64,000 bases of DNA, taken from positions 3,407,001-3,471,000 of the forward strand of contig NZ_CP049107.1 of assembly GCF_011044255.1 (NCBI RefSeq). Reading direction: 5' to 3'. Made by a program: the position numbers and the translations under genes. Origin of the DNA: Rhizorhabdus phycosphaerae (GTDB lineage: Bacteria > Pseudomonadota > Alphaproteobacteria > Sphingomonadales > Sphingomonadaceae). Below the pieces are notes generated by a model. The model ran no database searches. It was given only the letters and a program-made list of their open reading frames with translations, and was not told where the DNA came from. Numbering within the stretch: the stretch's first letter is position 1; each line of letters opens with the position of its first letter. Below, piece by piece: positions 7,778-17,305 of the stretch.

Positions 7778-10107
7778 AAGGAGAAGCCCACGTCGATGCC
7801 GTAGGTCGCCGGGTCGCCGTAGGAGATCGCCTGGTTCGGATAGCCGGTGATGATCGAGCCGGAGCCGATCACGAAGCCCGGATAGCGCTTGTCGAACACA
7901 TTCTTGCCCCACAGCGCGATCGAGATGTTGCGGCCATCGCCGCGATCGATCGTGTAGGACAAGCGCGCATCGACGATGCCGAAGCTGTCGTTGACCGGCG
8001 CGTCGCGGCCCAGAGGCACCGACGGACCGGCGCCCGCCGTCGTGTAGACCTTGTCCTTCCACGTATAGTCGGCATGGGCCGCGAGCGTGCCGTCACCGAT
8101 CGTCGCGATCGCCCAGTCGCCCGACAGGCGGACGCTGTGCTTCGGCGTGAAGGGAAGGACGAAATAGCCGGTGATGTCGTCGCCGACGCGAACCGGCGAG
8201 CTCGGGTTGACCAGCGGATCGAAGATCGAGCCAGCCGGTGCCCGCACGCTCTTGATGGTGGCGTCGGTGTAAGCGTAGCTCGCGGTCAGCGTGACGCCGC
8301 TGATCGGAACGGCGGTCAGGTCGGCTTCGAGGCCCTTCACCGTCGCTCGGCCGACGTTGAACGTGTCGGCCAGCGAGGCGTCGACCGGATCGGCCGAGAT
8401 GTCGAGCTGCAGATCCTTATACTTAGCCAGGAAGCCTGCGAGGTTGAAGCGCAGGCGCCGGTCGAGCAGGTCGGTCTTGATGCCGGCTTCCCAGCTGGTA
8501 ACCGTTTCCGGGTTGAAGGTCCGGGTGAAGGTCGGCGAAGCCTCGTTCGACCCGCCCGCCTTGTAGCCGGTGACGACCTTCGCATAGAGCGAGACATTGT
8601 CCGCTGGACGATAGGAGAGGGTCAGCGCAGGATTGAACTTGTTGTTCTTGACGTTGGTCGCGCCGACCACCGAGCCGAGCGGCAGGGTGAAGCCCGGGCC
8701 GTTGAAGCCGCGGAACACGAGGGGGGAGGTCTGCCCGGCAAAGAAATTCTGCGTCCGGACGCGATCGGCCGTGCGCTTGTCGCTGGTGTAGCGACCGCCC
8801 ACCGTCACGTCGAACTTGCCCTCGGCGAAGTCTGGCGTCCAGGTCAGCTGGCCGAAGATTGCCTTGGAGGTCGACTTGGCGTTGGTCAGGCGATCGACCA
8901 GCACCAGCTGGTTGGGCGTGCCGGTGCCGATGTCGGCGTTAAGCAGATGGTCCGATTTCTCACGGAAATAATAAACGCCGACGACATATTTGAACTGGTC
9001 GAAATTGCCGACTGCCTGGAATTCCTGCGTGTAGGTCTTCGAGCCGATCTTGTCGTAGCTGAAGAAGGGCGCGAGAAACGCCTCGACATAGTCCTGATAG
9101 GTCTTGACCCGGATGTTGCGGTAGCTGCTCAGCGAACGCAGCGTCAGACCGTCGGTCGCCTGCCACTCGCCCACCAGCGTCTGCCCGTCGGACTTCACAT
9201 GGCTATAGGGCAGGTAGACCGGCCGGTAGGTCCGCTCGACGTCGGAGCTGTAGCCCGGGAAGAGGAACGGCGCGAAGCTGTTCTCGGTGACGTAGCGGAC
9301 CGGCGTCGTGCGCTGGTGGCTATAGTCTGCCGCATAGTCGACGGTGACGGTGTCCGAAGGCTCCCACCGGACCGCGCCGCGCACGGCATATTTGCGGTCG
9401 GCCTGGAAGTCGTTCGCGCTCGGCACGCCGGCGGTGTTGCGGGCATTCTCCGCCCAGCCGTCGCGGTTCGAATAGAGACCGGTCAGCTTGACCTTGAAGT
9501 CACCGAACTGCGGCAGGTCGACATTGGCGAGCACGCGACGATAGCCATAGTTGCCGACCGAGGCGAGGCCGCGAATGCCCAGTTCGCCGCTCGGCTTGCG
9601 GCTGATGATGTTGACCGCGCCGCCGGTGGTGTTGCGGCCGTAGAGCGTGCCCTGCGGTCCGCGGAGCACTTCGACCCGCTCGACGTCCGCGAGGTCGAAG
9701 GTCGAGGCCTGCGGGCGCGACTGGTAGATGCCGTCGACATAAAGGCCGACGCCGCCATCCTTGGTGATCAGGTTGGGATCGCCGATGCCCTGGCCGCGCA
9801 TGAACAGGACCAGCGTCGTCGACGAGCTGGGATAGGGAGCGAAATAGAGGCTCGGCGCTGCCTGCACGACGCCGCGCAGATCGGTGATGCCCGATGCCTG
9901 CAGCGCATTGGCTGTCAGCGCGGTGATGGCGATCGGGGTGCGCTGGAGATTCTCGGCACGGCGTTCGGCGGTGACGACGATTTCCTCGAGACCGTCATTG
10001 CTCGTCGTTTCGTCGGCGGCCGGCGTCGTCTGTGCGTGCAGCGGGGCTAGCGCAGCAGCTGCGAGAGCGATGACGGACGCGCGAAGGAATTTGGATGCGA
10101 TGGTCAA
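7774..10107 (-). CDS. TonB-dependent outer-membrane receptor
   Basis: A 777-residue receptor. The N-terminus is a signal peptide ending near APLHAQ (about residue 26), followed by a TonB-box-like EEIVVTAERR at about 42-51, the plug domain with VERVEVLRGPQGTLYGRNTTGG, and a 22-strand-type barrel ending in GIDVGFSF with the usual terminal Phe. The start is TTG at 10107, chosen because GGGAGGGGAAG lies directly upstream and the frame gives a complete signal peptide. A 12-bp inverted repeat containing TGCGTA lies upstream. It would bring a scarce or large hydrophobic substrate across the outer membrane. Confidence 0.95.
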   Translation of the reverse strand: MTIASKFLRASVIALAAAALAPLHAQTTPAADETTSNDGLEEIVVTAERRAENLQRTPIAITALTANALQASGITDLRGVVQAAPSLYFAPYPSSSTTLVLFMRGQGIGDPNLITKDGGVGLYVDGIYQSRPQASTFDLADVERVEVLRGPQGTLYGRNTTGGAVNIISRKPSGELGIRGLASVGNYGYRRVLANVDLPQFGDFKVKLTGLYSNRDGWAENARNTAGVPSANDFQADRKYAVRGAVRWEPSDTVTVDYAADYSHQRTTPVRYVTENSFAPFLFPGYSSDVERTYRPVYLPYSHVKSDGQTLVGEWQATDGLTLRSLSSYRNIRVKTYQDYVEAFLAPFFSYDKIGSKTYTQEFQAVGNFDQFKYVVGVYYFREKSDHLLNADIGTGTPNQLVLVDRLTNAKSTSKAIFGQLTWTPDFAEGKFDVTVGGRYTSDKRTADRVRTQNFFAGQTSPLVFRGFNGPGFTLPLGSVVGATNVKNNKFNPALTLSYRPADNVSLYAKVVTGYKAGGSNEASPTFTRTFNPETVTSWEAGIKTDLLDRRLRFNLAGFLAKYKDLQLDISADPVDASLADTFNVGRATVKGLEADLTAVPISGVTLTASYAYTDATIKSVRAPAGSIFDPLVNPSSPVRVGDDITGYFVLPFTPKHSVRLSGDWAIATIGDGTLAAHADYTWKDKVYTTAGAGPSVPLGRDAPVNDSFGIVDARLSYTIDRGDGRNISIALWGKNVFDKRYPGFVIGSGSIITGYPNQAISYGDPATYGIDVGFSF

Positions 10108-10172
10108 CTTCCCCTCCCTTGGGTTGCTTATTTTGTCCGCGAATAATGGCAGATTCTACTGCTCATGGCAAC

Positions 10173-10210
10173 GCTCTGCGTAGCGCATCAATCGATATGC
10201 TACGCAGAGC
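10173..10210. promoter_or_regulatory. Perfect 12-bp inverted repeat with TGCGTA, upstream of TonB receptor
   Basis: GCTCTGCGTAGC (10173-10184) and GCTACGCAGAGC (10199-10210) are exact reverse complements separated by 14 bases. Each arm contains TGCGTA. The repeat lies 66-103 bases before the TTG start of the TonB receptor gene, a typical operator position. No T-run follows, so it is unlikely to be a terminator for the gene at 10231. Confidence 0.6.
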
Positions 10211-10230
10211 GCTAATGGCCTGAAATCAGG

Positions 10231-11040
10231 TCAGGAGAAGAAATCGAACCGCGGTTGCGCCCGTTCGGCGATCATCTTGTGCCGCTGTTCGAGCATCGGG
10301 TCCAGTGCTTCCGGTTGCGGCACGATCCAGTAGTCTCCGCGTTCGATCGCATCGAAGACGGCGGCCGCGAAGGGCTCCGGATCCATGCCATATTGGTCGA
10401 TCATCGCACGCAGCGCATCGACGAATTTCTGGGTCGCCGGATGGATCTCGCCACTGAAAGGATCGTCGAAGATCGCCGAGCGAACCGGGCCCGGCGCGAG
10501 CAGGCTGACGCCGATCGGTGCGTCCAGCATGTCGAGTTCGACTTTCAGCGACTCCGTGATCGACACCACCGCGAACTTGGTGGCGCTGTAGGGTGCCATC
10601 AGCGGGCTGGGGTTGAAGCCGCCGACGGACGCGGTGTTGATGATCCGCGCAGGGACATTCGCCTTGAGCATGCGCGGCACGAAGCTGCGTATGCCGTTGA
10701 GCACGCCGCCGACGTTGACCGCCAGCGACGCGTCCCAGCGCGCGGGCTCGATCTCCCAGCTGAAGCCGGTCGCCATGATGCCGGCATTGTTGAACAGCAG
10801 GTCGACGCGACCGAAGCGCTCGAAGGCGATGTCGGCAAGCCGGTCGACTGCCGCACGATCTGTGACGTCGGTCGGCACGGCCAGCGCGTCGGGCAACTCG
10901 GCGGTCGCAGCCGCCAGGGCGTCGGCGTCGCGGTCGGCCAGGATCAGGCGGAGGCCCCGCCGGGCGGCTTCGCGGGCCAGGCCTAAGCCTATCCCGCTCG
11001 CCGCGCCGGTGATGACCGCATTGGTGGCGGTGGAGATCAT
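10231..11040 (-). CDS. Short-chain dehydrogenase/reductase (SDR)
   Basis: A 269-residue SDR. The cofactor motif TGAASGIG is at 11-18, NNAG follows near 85, and the catalytic Y-x-x-x-K is in APYSATKFAV near residue 150. The acidic residue after the second strand (LADRD) favours NAD(H). The chosen ATG at 11040 places the Rossmann motif at the normal distance; the open frame continues upstream but only over the neighbouring receptor gene. It lies between two TonB receptor genes on the same strand. A hydroxysteroid or other secondary alcohol dehydrogenase is plausible. Confidence 0.88.
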   Translation of the reverse strand: MISTATNAVITGAASGIGLGLAREAARRGLRLILADRDADALAAATAELPDALAVPTDVTDRAAVDRLADIAFERFGRVDLLFNNAGIMATGFSWEIEPARWDASLAVNVGGVLNGIRSFVPRMLKANVPARIINTASVGGFNPSPLMAPYSATKFAVVSITESLKVELDMLDAPIGVSLLAPGPVRSAIFDDPFSGEIHPATQKFVDALRAMIDQYGMDPEPFAAAVFDAIERGDYWIVPQPEALDPMLEQRHKMIAERAQPRFDFFS

Positions 11041-11047
11041 GCCGCTA

Positions 11048-13450
11048 TCAGAAGCTGATCTTGAACTCGACCGACACGCGGCGCGGTTCGGAATAGATCT
11101 TGCCGCCGAAACCGAGCGAGCCGAAGTCGATGCCGTAGAGCACCTGGTCCTCGTTAAGCAGATTCTCGCCGACCAGCGACAATTCGCCCTTCGCGGCACT
11201 GCCAAGCGCGATATCGCTAAGGGCGATCCGTGCGTCGACCGTGTTGGTGGCAGGCGAGTCCACCTGCTGCTGGAACGGATTCACCGCGTCGTTCGGGTAG
11301 AAATAGATGTGGCTGCGATAGGCGTAGGAAACCCGCGCCGAGAGGGTGCCGATCGCCATCGGTTCGAACACATAGTCGACCGCGAGGTTCGAGTTGAACT
11401 TCGCGACGTTCGGGAAGCGCGCCGTGCTGGCGATGTCGCTGACCGTGTTGGTGTTCGGGTTGAGGAACAGGAAGCTCTTATATTTCGGATCGGTGTAACC
11501 GAGCGAGCCGGAGAGGGTCAGGCCGCGTGCGGGAAGCGCGGTCACTTCCAGCTCGACGCCCTTGAACTCGGCCTTGCCGGCGTTGACCAGCAGGGTCGAC
11601 GCACCGCCACTGCCGGCTGCGAACTGCGGCACCTGAAGGTCGTCATATTTGCTGAGGAAGGCGGATCCGTTGATGCGCAGGCGCCGGTTCAGCAGGTCGA
11701 GCTTGGCACCCGCCTCATAGGACACCAGTTTTTCCGGCGCGAAGCTGTTGAGCGTGTCGGCGCGCGGGTTGAAGCCGCCCGACTTATAGCCCGTCGACAG
11801 CTTCGCATAGACAAGCGCGTCGGGGCTCAGCTGATAGCTGGCCGATCCGAGGAACGAGGTGTTGGTGTACTTCACGCTCCCGCGCGGCGGGCCGATGATG
11901 CTGGACACGCCGTTCGACAGGTTCTGCAGGAAGATGCTCTTGCGATCCTCGGTGTAGCGGATGCCGCCCGTCAGCTCGAACCGCTCGTCGAGCGCCTGCG
12001 GCTTCCAGCTGACCTGGCCAAAGGCGGCGTAGGACTTCGACACCTGCGAATAGCGCGCGATCGGCGAGAGGTTGAGGCCGATCAGGTCGATGCCCTGGCC
12101 AACCAGTGCATCCTGAACGGCGGTCGGGAAGCCGAGGAAGGGCAGGGCGAAGGGCGACAGCACCAGCGTCAGGTTCTGGTTGTTGTTCTCGGACACCTTC
12201 TCACGGAAATAATAGGCGCCGAGCACATAGCTGAAGTCGCCCGCCTTGCCGAGCAGCTGAAGCTCCTCGGAGAACTGCTTCTGCTTCTGCGGGCTGTTAT
12301 AGCCGTTATAGGGCGTGACCGACTGGACTGAGGTCAGCGTCGGCGAGGCGAAGTCGAGGACGAGGCCCTTGAGATCGCCCTGCCCGCTAAGGCCGAGGAC
12401 GTTCTCGAGCAGCAGCTTGCGATAGCCGGTGATCGACTTGAAGGTGATCGCATCCGACGCCTCATAGGAGAGTGTCAGCGTGTGGCCCTGGCTGCGCGTA
12501 TGCGAGGTATAGTCGTTGCCGGGGCCGCCGGGCTGCTGGAGACCGCGGTTCAGGCGCGTATCGGAGCCCACAAACTGGAGGGCCGGGCCGCCATAATTGG
12601 GCGAACGGCTGTAATAGGTCCGGGCGTCGGGGCTGAGCGCCACGGTCTGGTGGAAGGCAGGCGCACCGGTGCGGTCGTCATAGTCGAAGCCATAGTCGAC
12701 CTGAAGCGGGCCGAAATCGCCCGAGAGCGCGACCGTGAAGGCATCGACGTTGAGCGAGCCCGGATCCTTGCTGCGCGGGGTGAGGAAATTGTCGAAATAG
12801 CCGTCGCGCTGGCGGTGATAATAGCTGACCGCCGCCGAGATGCCGGAATCGCCGAACTCGCCGGTGTCGACGCGACCGCGTCCGAACCAGTTGTTGCGGG
12901 TGCCGTATCCGGCGCGCAGTGTCGCACCGAATACGTCCGACGGCTTCTTCGACACGATCTGGATCGCGCCGCCCGTGGTGTTGCGGCCGAACAGCGTGCC
13001 CTGAGGACCGCGCAGCACTTCGATCCGCTCGATATCGACGAGGTCGAAGATCGAGCCAGCGCTGCGGGCAACATAGACGCCGTCGAGATAGATGCCGACA
13101 GCGGTGTCGAGGCCGAGAGACGGATCGGTCTGGCCGATGCCCCGGATGTTGATCGAGGCCGAGGACAGCGACGAGGATTGCTGGCTGATCACAAGGTTCG
13201 GCGCGACCTGGCCGAGCTTGTCGACCGCCTGGATATTGATCCTCTCGATCGCGCGGCTGTCCAGCGCCGTGATCGAAATCGGGGTCTTCTGCAGCGACTC
13301 CGACTGACGGCGCGCGGTGACGACGATGTCCTGTATGCCTTCGCTGACGCCTTCCTCGACGGGAGTCGTCTGGGCATGAGCGGACATGGCGGAGAAGGCC
13401 AGCGCGATAACGGCGCAGCGCGTGGCGAAACGAACTTTATGATGCGACAT
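11048..13450 (-). CDS. TonB-dependent outer-membrane receptor
   Basis: An 800-residue receptor. The signal peptide ends at about MSAHAQ (residue 27), then QDIVVTARRQ as TonB box, a plug with IERIEVLRGPQGTLFGRNTTGG, and a barrel ending RRVSVEFKISF. The ATG at 13450 is used because GAGGGG precedes it and it begins the signal peptide; an in-frame ATG further up adds a 26-residue tail that does not look like export signal. It is divergent from an AraC gene, and the shared region holds a nested palindrome with TGCGTA arms. It is co-directional with the downstream SDR, seven bases apart. Confidence 0.95.
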   Translation of the reverse strand: MSHHKVRFATRCAVIALAFSAMSAHAQTTPVEEGVSEGIQDIVVTARRQSESLQKTPISITALDSRAIERINIQAVDKLGQVAPNLVISQQSSSLSSASINIRGIGQTDPSLGLDTAVGIYLDGVYVARSAGSIFDLVDIERIEVLRGPQGTLFGRNTTGGAIQIVSKKPSDVFGATLRAGYGTRNNWFGRGRVDTGEFGDSGISAAVSYYHRQRDGYFDNFLTPRSKDPGSLNVDAFTVALSGDFGPLQVDYGFDYDDRTGAPAFHQTVALSPDARTYYSRSPNYGGPALQFVGSDTRLNRGLQQPGGPGNDYTSHTRSQGHTLTLSYEASDAITFKSITGYRKLLLENVLGLSGQGDLKGLVLDFASPTLTSVQSVTPYNGYNSPQKQKQFSEELQLLGKAGDFSYVLGAYYFREKVSENNNQNLTLVLSPFALPFLGFPTAVQDALVGQGIDLIGLNLSPIARYSQVSKSYAAFGQVSWKPQALDERFELTGGIRYTEDRKSIFLQNLSNGVSSIIGPPRGSVKYTNTSFLGSASYQLSPDALVYAKLSTGYKSGGFNPRADTLNSFAPEKLVSYEAGAKLDLLNRRLRINGSAFLSKYDDLQVPQFAAGSGGASTLLVNAGKAEFKGVELEVTALPARGLTLSGSLGYTDPKYKSFLFLNPNTNTVSDIASTARFPNVAKFNSNLAVDYVFEPMAIGTLSARVSYAYRSHIYFYPNDAVNPFQQQVDSPATNTVDARIALSDIALGSAAKGELSLVGENLLNEDQVLYGIDFGSLGFGGKIYSEPRRVSVEFKISF

Positions 13451-13637
13451 TCTACGTCCCCTCGGATCCCGGATCGACGTCCGGCGCTTCTGTATCGACG
13501 CGACGCATAAGTCCGCAAAATGAGGCAAGTCAATCCGGAACGCGTATCTTAAAATTGAAAATCTTGCGCATATTGTGACATTTTTGCCCGATCAGGTCAT
13601 GGCATTCGTTTGCGTTGGAACCCGGAGCGGAATGTTG

Positions 13638-13669
13638 ATGCGTAAAAATCATCTCAAGATGATACGCAT
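13638..13669. promoter_or_regulatory. Nested palindromic operator candidate between TonB receptor and AraC genes
   Basis: ATGCGTA (13638-13644) and TACGCAT (13663-13669) are inverted copies, and inside them ATCATC (13648-13653) and GATGAT (13658-13663) form a second perfect inverted repeat around TCAA. The element is about 77 bases upstream of the AraC start in the 295-base divergent gap, the longest gap in the window. The rest of this gap is AT-richer than its surroundings, as expected for promoters. Confidence 0.6.
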
Positions 13670-13745
13670 TCATGCGATCATGCTGGTTAAGCTGCGCTTG
13701 GTCGTCTAGGCTGATTTGGCGGCACGAGACCGATGGAGAGGCTGA

Positions 13746-14588
13746 ATGCGACGCGCCCGGACTGACGGCGAGTTCCGCACCGATCGAACGCGGGTCCACG
13801 TCTATACCTATCGCTACGAACGGCCGTCGCGCGACACGCGCGCGCCGGGCCGCGATCTTGTGGTTTTGTGCGAAAATCCAGCGCGGGGTTCGGCCGGCAT
13901 TTTCCGGTCGGCGGATGCGAGCAGCGCCGTGCTGCCGCTTGGCGGGATGATGGTGATCCCGGCCGGCGCGGCGATCAGCGCGACAGGACCCGGGGGCGAT
14001 CGTCGTCTTTCGGTCTGCAGTTCGGCGGCCGGCTGGCTGCCGGCGGATTTCGACCCGACCGACCGGCGGCAGCTGGCGCTGTGCGGAGATGTGCGCGACG
14101 TGCGCGTCCGCGCGGCGATGGAGCGGATGGCGGCGGAGGCCCTGGCGCCGGGTTTCGGATCGGACGTGCTGATCGATGCGCTGGCGACGACGCTTGCGAT
14201 CGATCTTGCCCGCTATTTCCGGCGATCGACGAGCGATACCGATAGTGCGCGCGGCAAGCTTGCGCCGTGGCAGCTCCGCCGAATCGAGGATCGCGTCACG
14301 GCGGCGTCGGGGGACAGGCTCACCATCGCCGAACTGGCTGAACTGGCTGAGGTTAGTCCCAGCCATTTCGCCCGGGTGTTCCGCGCCACGACCGGACGCA
14401 CCGTCCACCGGTTCGTCGAGGAAGTCCGGCTTTCGCGCGCACAGGCGATGCTGCGCGAGACGGACCTGCCGTTGAAGCAGATCGCGGCGACACTCGGTTT
14501 CAGCGGCCCCAGCAGCTTCACGCTGGCCTTTCGCAAGGCGACCGGGACCACGCCCGGCCGCTTTCGCATGGAAGCCGCGATCAGCTGA
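13746..14588 (+). CDS. AraC-family transcriptional regulator
   Basis: A 280-residue regulator with the double helix-turn-helix at about residues 195-275: LTIAELAELAEVSPSHFARVF for the first helix pair, and LPLKQIAATLGFSGPSSFTLAF plus the typical R-x-x-x-G-T-T-P-G-R-F end for the second. The N-terminal half is a cupin-type sensor of unclear ligand. GGAGAGG lies just before the start. It resembles the AraC protein at 28514 (shared WQLRRIE linker), which suggests duplication within the region. Position between a TonB receptor and the side-chain operon makes both likely targets. Confidence 0.9.
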   Translation: MRRARTDGEFRTDRTRVHVYTYRYERPSRDTRAPGRDLVVLCENPARGSAGIFRSADASSAVLPLGGMMVIPAGAAISATGPGGDRRLSVCSSAAGWLPADFDPTDRRQLALCGDVRDVRVRAAMERMAAEALAPGFGSDVLIDALATTLAIDLARYFRRSTSDTDSARGKLAPWQLRRIEDRVTAASGDRLTIAELAELAEVSPSHFARVFRATTGRTVHRFVEEVRLSRAQAMLRETDLPLKQIAATLGFSGPSSFTLAFRKATGTTPGRFRMEAAIS

Positions 14589-14687
14589 TCTGCACGGATC
14601 GGAATAGCGGCGCGGCTATTCGAACAGGCGCGCCTGTCGCAGCGCCCCTCCGGCCGTGATTATGCTTCGAGCAGGAGAAGGAACCGC

Positions 14688-16502
14688 GTGACGACAGAAA
14701 GATACGCAGGCCGCAAGGTCAGGATCGGTGGCGGTTCGGCCTATTTCGCCGACAGCGCGCTCGGCGTCCCGCAGCTTCTGGCTGCGGGCGGCCTCGATTA
14801 TCTGATCTTCGACTATCTGGCCGAGGCCAGCATGGGCATGTTCGGCCGCTCGCGTCAGGCGAGCCCGCCCGCGCTGTATCCGCCCGACTTCCTGACGGTC
14901 CATGTCGGGCCGCATCTGCACGAGATCGCGCGACAGGGGATCAAGGTGATCGCCAATGCCGGAGCGCTCGATCCGCTCGGGCTGGCGCGCGCGGTCGAGG
15001 AGAAGGTCGCCGCCGAAGGCCTGTCGCTCAAGGTCGCGGCGGTCACGGGCGACGAGCTCATTCAGCGCGTCGACGAGCTTCGGGCGTCGGGCGTGCGCGA
15101 CATGTTCACGGGCGCGCCGTTCCCTGACAAGGTGCTGACCGCCAACGCTTATCTCGGCGCATTCCCGATCGCCTCTGCACTGGCGCGGGGCGCCGATATC
15201 GTCATCACCGGGCGCGTGGTCGACTCCGCGATCGTGCTCGGCGCGCTGGTCCACGAGTTCGGCTGGCAGCCGGATGACTATGGGAAGCTCGCAGCGGGAA
15301 CGCTGGCCGGACACCTGCTCGAATGCAGCACCCAGGTCACCGGCGGCACCTTCACCGACTGGGAGGCCGTCGAGGGTTGGGAAGCGATCGGCTTCCCGAT
15401 CGGCGAGGTCGCCTCGGACGGCAGCATGATCCTGACCAAGCCCGAGGGGACGGGCGGGCTGGTCTCGGTGGGCACGGTAGCCGAGCAACTGCTCTACGAA
15501 GTCAGCAACCCGGCAGACTATGTCGTCGCCGACGTGTCCTGCGATTTCGGCGCGGTGCGGCTCGAACAACTCAGCCCCGATCGCGTGCATGTCAGCGGCG
15601 CGCGCGGGCGGCCGCCGACGCCGTGGCTCAAGGCCAGCGTCACCTTCGACATGGGCTGGCGGACGACGGGGCTCACCCCGATTATCGGCGAGAGCGCGGG
15701 GGCGAAGGCGCGGCGGCAAGGCCAGGCGCTGATCGAACGCGGCCGGAGCCTGCTGCGCGCGCGCAACCTTCCCGACTTCAGCGGCACCTCGGTTGTCGTG
15801 ATCGGAGAGGAGGCGAGCTATGGCCCGCATGCCCGCATCTCCGGCGCGCGCGAGGTGGTGCTCAAGCTGACGGTCGACCACCCCATGGTCGAGGGCGCGG
15901 GCATGTTTGCACGCGAGCAGGCCTCGGGCATCACGACGATGTCGGTAGGCACCAGCATCAATCTGGCGACGACGGTGCAACCGCTGACCGGGCTCTTCGG
16001 CTTCCTGCTGCCTCGCGAGACGGTGACCCCGATCGTGACGATGAGCGGAGAGAGCTGGCCTGTCCCGATCGCTCCCGGTCGAACGAGTGAGATCTCTGCG
16101 CCGGTTGTCGCTTCCGCCGTACCTGAAGAGGATATGGCGACGGTCGATCTGATCGACCTTGCCTGGGGGCGCAGCGGTGACAAGGGCAGCTTGTTCAACG
16201 TCGCGGTGATCGCGCGCAACCCCGACTGGATCGGCTGGATTGCCGCCGCCATGACGCCCGAGACGGTCGGCGAATGGTATCGCCATTTCTCGCCGGACGG
16301 CAGCCTGCCGAGAGTCGACCGCTATGCGGTGCCCGGCTTCTCGGCGCTGAACTTCGTCGTCCATGGCTGTCTGGGCGGCGGCATTTTGAGTGGAGCCGGG
16401 GTCGATCCGGCCGCCAAGAGCATGGCGCAGCTGATCATGCGCTTTCCCGTCGCAGTGCCGCGCTCGCTCGCGGCGACCCTCCATGCGGAGACATTGGCAT
16501 GA
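14688..16502 (+). CDS. AtuA-like (DUF1446) acyclic-terpene-utilisation family protein
   Basis: A 604-residue two-part protein. Residues 1 to about 450 match the AtuA/DUF1446 domain (start GRKVRIGGGSAYFADS; LIFDYLAEASM; GADIVITGRVVDSAIVLGAL; LLECSTQVTGG). The last 120 residues are the small AtuA-associated domain (DLAWGRSGDKGSLFNVAVIAR). AtuA is tied genetically to citronellol/geraniol use in Pseudomonas but its reaction is unknown. Here it starts with GTG after AGGAGAAGGA and opens an operon that continues with a Coq4-like gene by ATGA overlap, so it probably acts on a CoA-ester or acid of the same pathway. Confidence 0.88.
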   Translation: MTTERYAGRKVRIGGGSAYFADSALGVPQLLAAGGLDYLIFDYLAEASMGMFGRSRQASPPALYPPDFLTVHVGPHLHEIARQGIKVIANAGALDPLGLARAVEEKVAAEGLSLKVAAVTGDELIQRVDELRASGVRDMFTGAPFPDKVLTANAYLGAFPIASALARGADIVITGRVVDSAIVLGALVHEFGWQPDDYGKLAAGTLAGHLLECSTQVTGGTFTDWEAVEGWEAIGFPIGEVASDGSMILTKPEGTGGLVSVGTVAEQLLYEVSNPADYVVADVSCDFGAVRLEQLSPDRVHVSGARGRPPTPWLKASVTFDMGWRTTGLTPIIGESAGAKARRQGQALIERGRSLLRARNLPDFSGTSVVVIGEEASYGPHARISGAREVVLKLTVDHPMVEGAGMFAREQASGITTMSVGTSINLATTVQPLTGLFGFLLPRETVTPIVTMSGESWPVPIAPGRTSEISAPVVASAVPEEDMATVDLIDLAWGRSGDKGSLFNVAVIARNPDWIGWIAAAMTPETVGEWYRHFSPDGSLPRVDRYAVPGFSALNFVVHGCLGGGILSGAGVDPAAKSMAQLIMRFPVAVPRSLAATLHAETLA

Positions 16503-17305
16503 ACGATTATAGCTATCTGATGAAGGGGATCGTGCCGCTTTCGACCGACAGCAGCACGCTGATCAGCTCCTCCAAATATCTGAACGACGCCCGCCTGCGC
16601 GACTGGGTGTCGACGCACATGCTGCGCCGGAACGGCCCCGATGTGCCGACACCCTCGGACTCGATCCAGCTCGTCCTGCTGCTGCGCCAGATCCAGGACA
16701 TCGACCATATCAACGCGCTGTTCGCCGAGGAGCGGAAGAAGAATGCCGCGCTCGATGCCTGGTTCGAGGAGGGCTATGCCTCGACCTTCCAGCGCGACGA
16801 CCTCGCCCACTATGCCCCGGGTACCGTCGGCAACATCTTCTATCGCCAACTGGTCGACAACAATCTCCAGGTCGACATCGTGCCGCCGGTGAAGGCGCGC
16901 AACGACTATGAGTATTTCAATTTCCGCGCTGGCCAGCAGCACGACCTCGAGCATATCCTCGGCGGCGGCGGCTTCGACTTCATTGGCGAGGTGGTGCCCT
17001 ATTATATGCGCCTCGCGAACCTGTTCGTGCATTTGAGCCCCGAGCTGGCCGGCGAGCTGTCGGTCTTCTCTATCCTCGGATCGACGCGGATCATCACCCG
17101 CGCGGTGCTCCACTATCCGCAGACCTGGCTGACTGTCCTCGACGCGATGGAGCGCGGCGCGAAGGTCGGCCGCGAGTCCGATCCGATCTATCTGATGCGC
17201 TACGAAGAGGTCTTCCACATGACCCCCGAGGACGCGCGCGTGCATCTCGGCATACGTGGCGTGCGGATCGCCGACACCGCAGCGGCATCGGCCGAATGGA
17301 ACTGA
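16499..17305 (+). CDS. Coq4-like protein
   Basis: A 268-residue protein with the Coq4 signature H148-D-L-E-H152 followed by G-E at 163-164, the metal-binding pattern of the ubiquinone-biosynthesis protein Coq4. The rest is mainly helical (SSTLISSSKYLND near 18, HYAPGTVG near 104). No other ubiquinone gene is nearby; instead it is fourth-base coupled (ATGA) to the AtuA-like gene and overlaps the next hydrolase gene by ten bases. A diverged paralogue lies at 63079. Recent work connects eukaryotic COQ4 with oxidative decarboxylation of the quinone precursor; an equivalent reaction here is only a hypothesis. Confidence 0.85.
   Translation: MNDYSYLMKGIVPLSTDSSTLISSSKYLNDARLRDWVSTHMLRRNGPDVPTPSDSIQLVLLLRQIQDIDHINALFAEERKKNAALDAWFEEGYASTFQRDDLAHYAPGTVGNIFYRQLVDNNLQVDIVPPVKARNDYEYFNFRAGQQHDLEHILGGGGFDFIGEVVPYYMRLANLFVHLSPELAGELSVFSILGSTRIITRAVLHYPQTWLTVLDAMERGAKVGRESDPIYLMRYEEVFHMTPEDARVHLGIRGVRIADTAAASAEWN

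Noticed and set aside
6886-10050. 1,054-codon open frame opposite the TonB receptor
   Set aside because: Lies antisense to a complete receptor with signal peptide and plug motifs; its translation shows repetitive charge pattern typical of GC-rich antisense frames.
10219-10230. CCTGA-AA-TCAGG mini-palindrome after the SDR stop as terminator
   Set aside because: Stem of five pairs with two-base spacing cannot form a stable hairpin and no T-run follows.
11048-13528. 26-residue longer N-terminus of the second TonB receptor
   Set aside because: The extension precedes a complete signal peptide and a good ribosome site at the downstream ATG.
13530-14408. Minus-strand open frame across the AraC gene
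   Set aside because: Covers the AraC coding region and the operator in antisense; no protein family.
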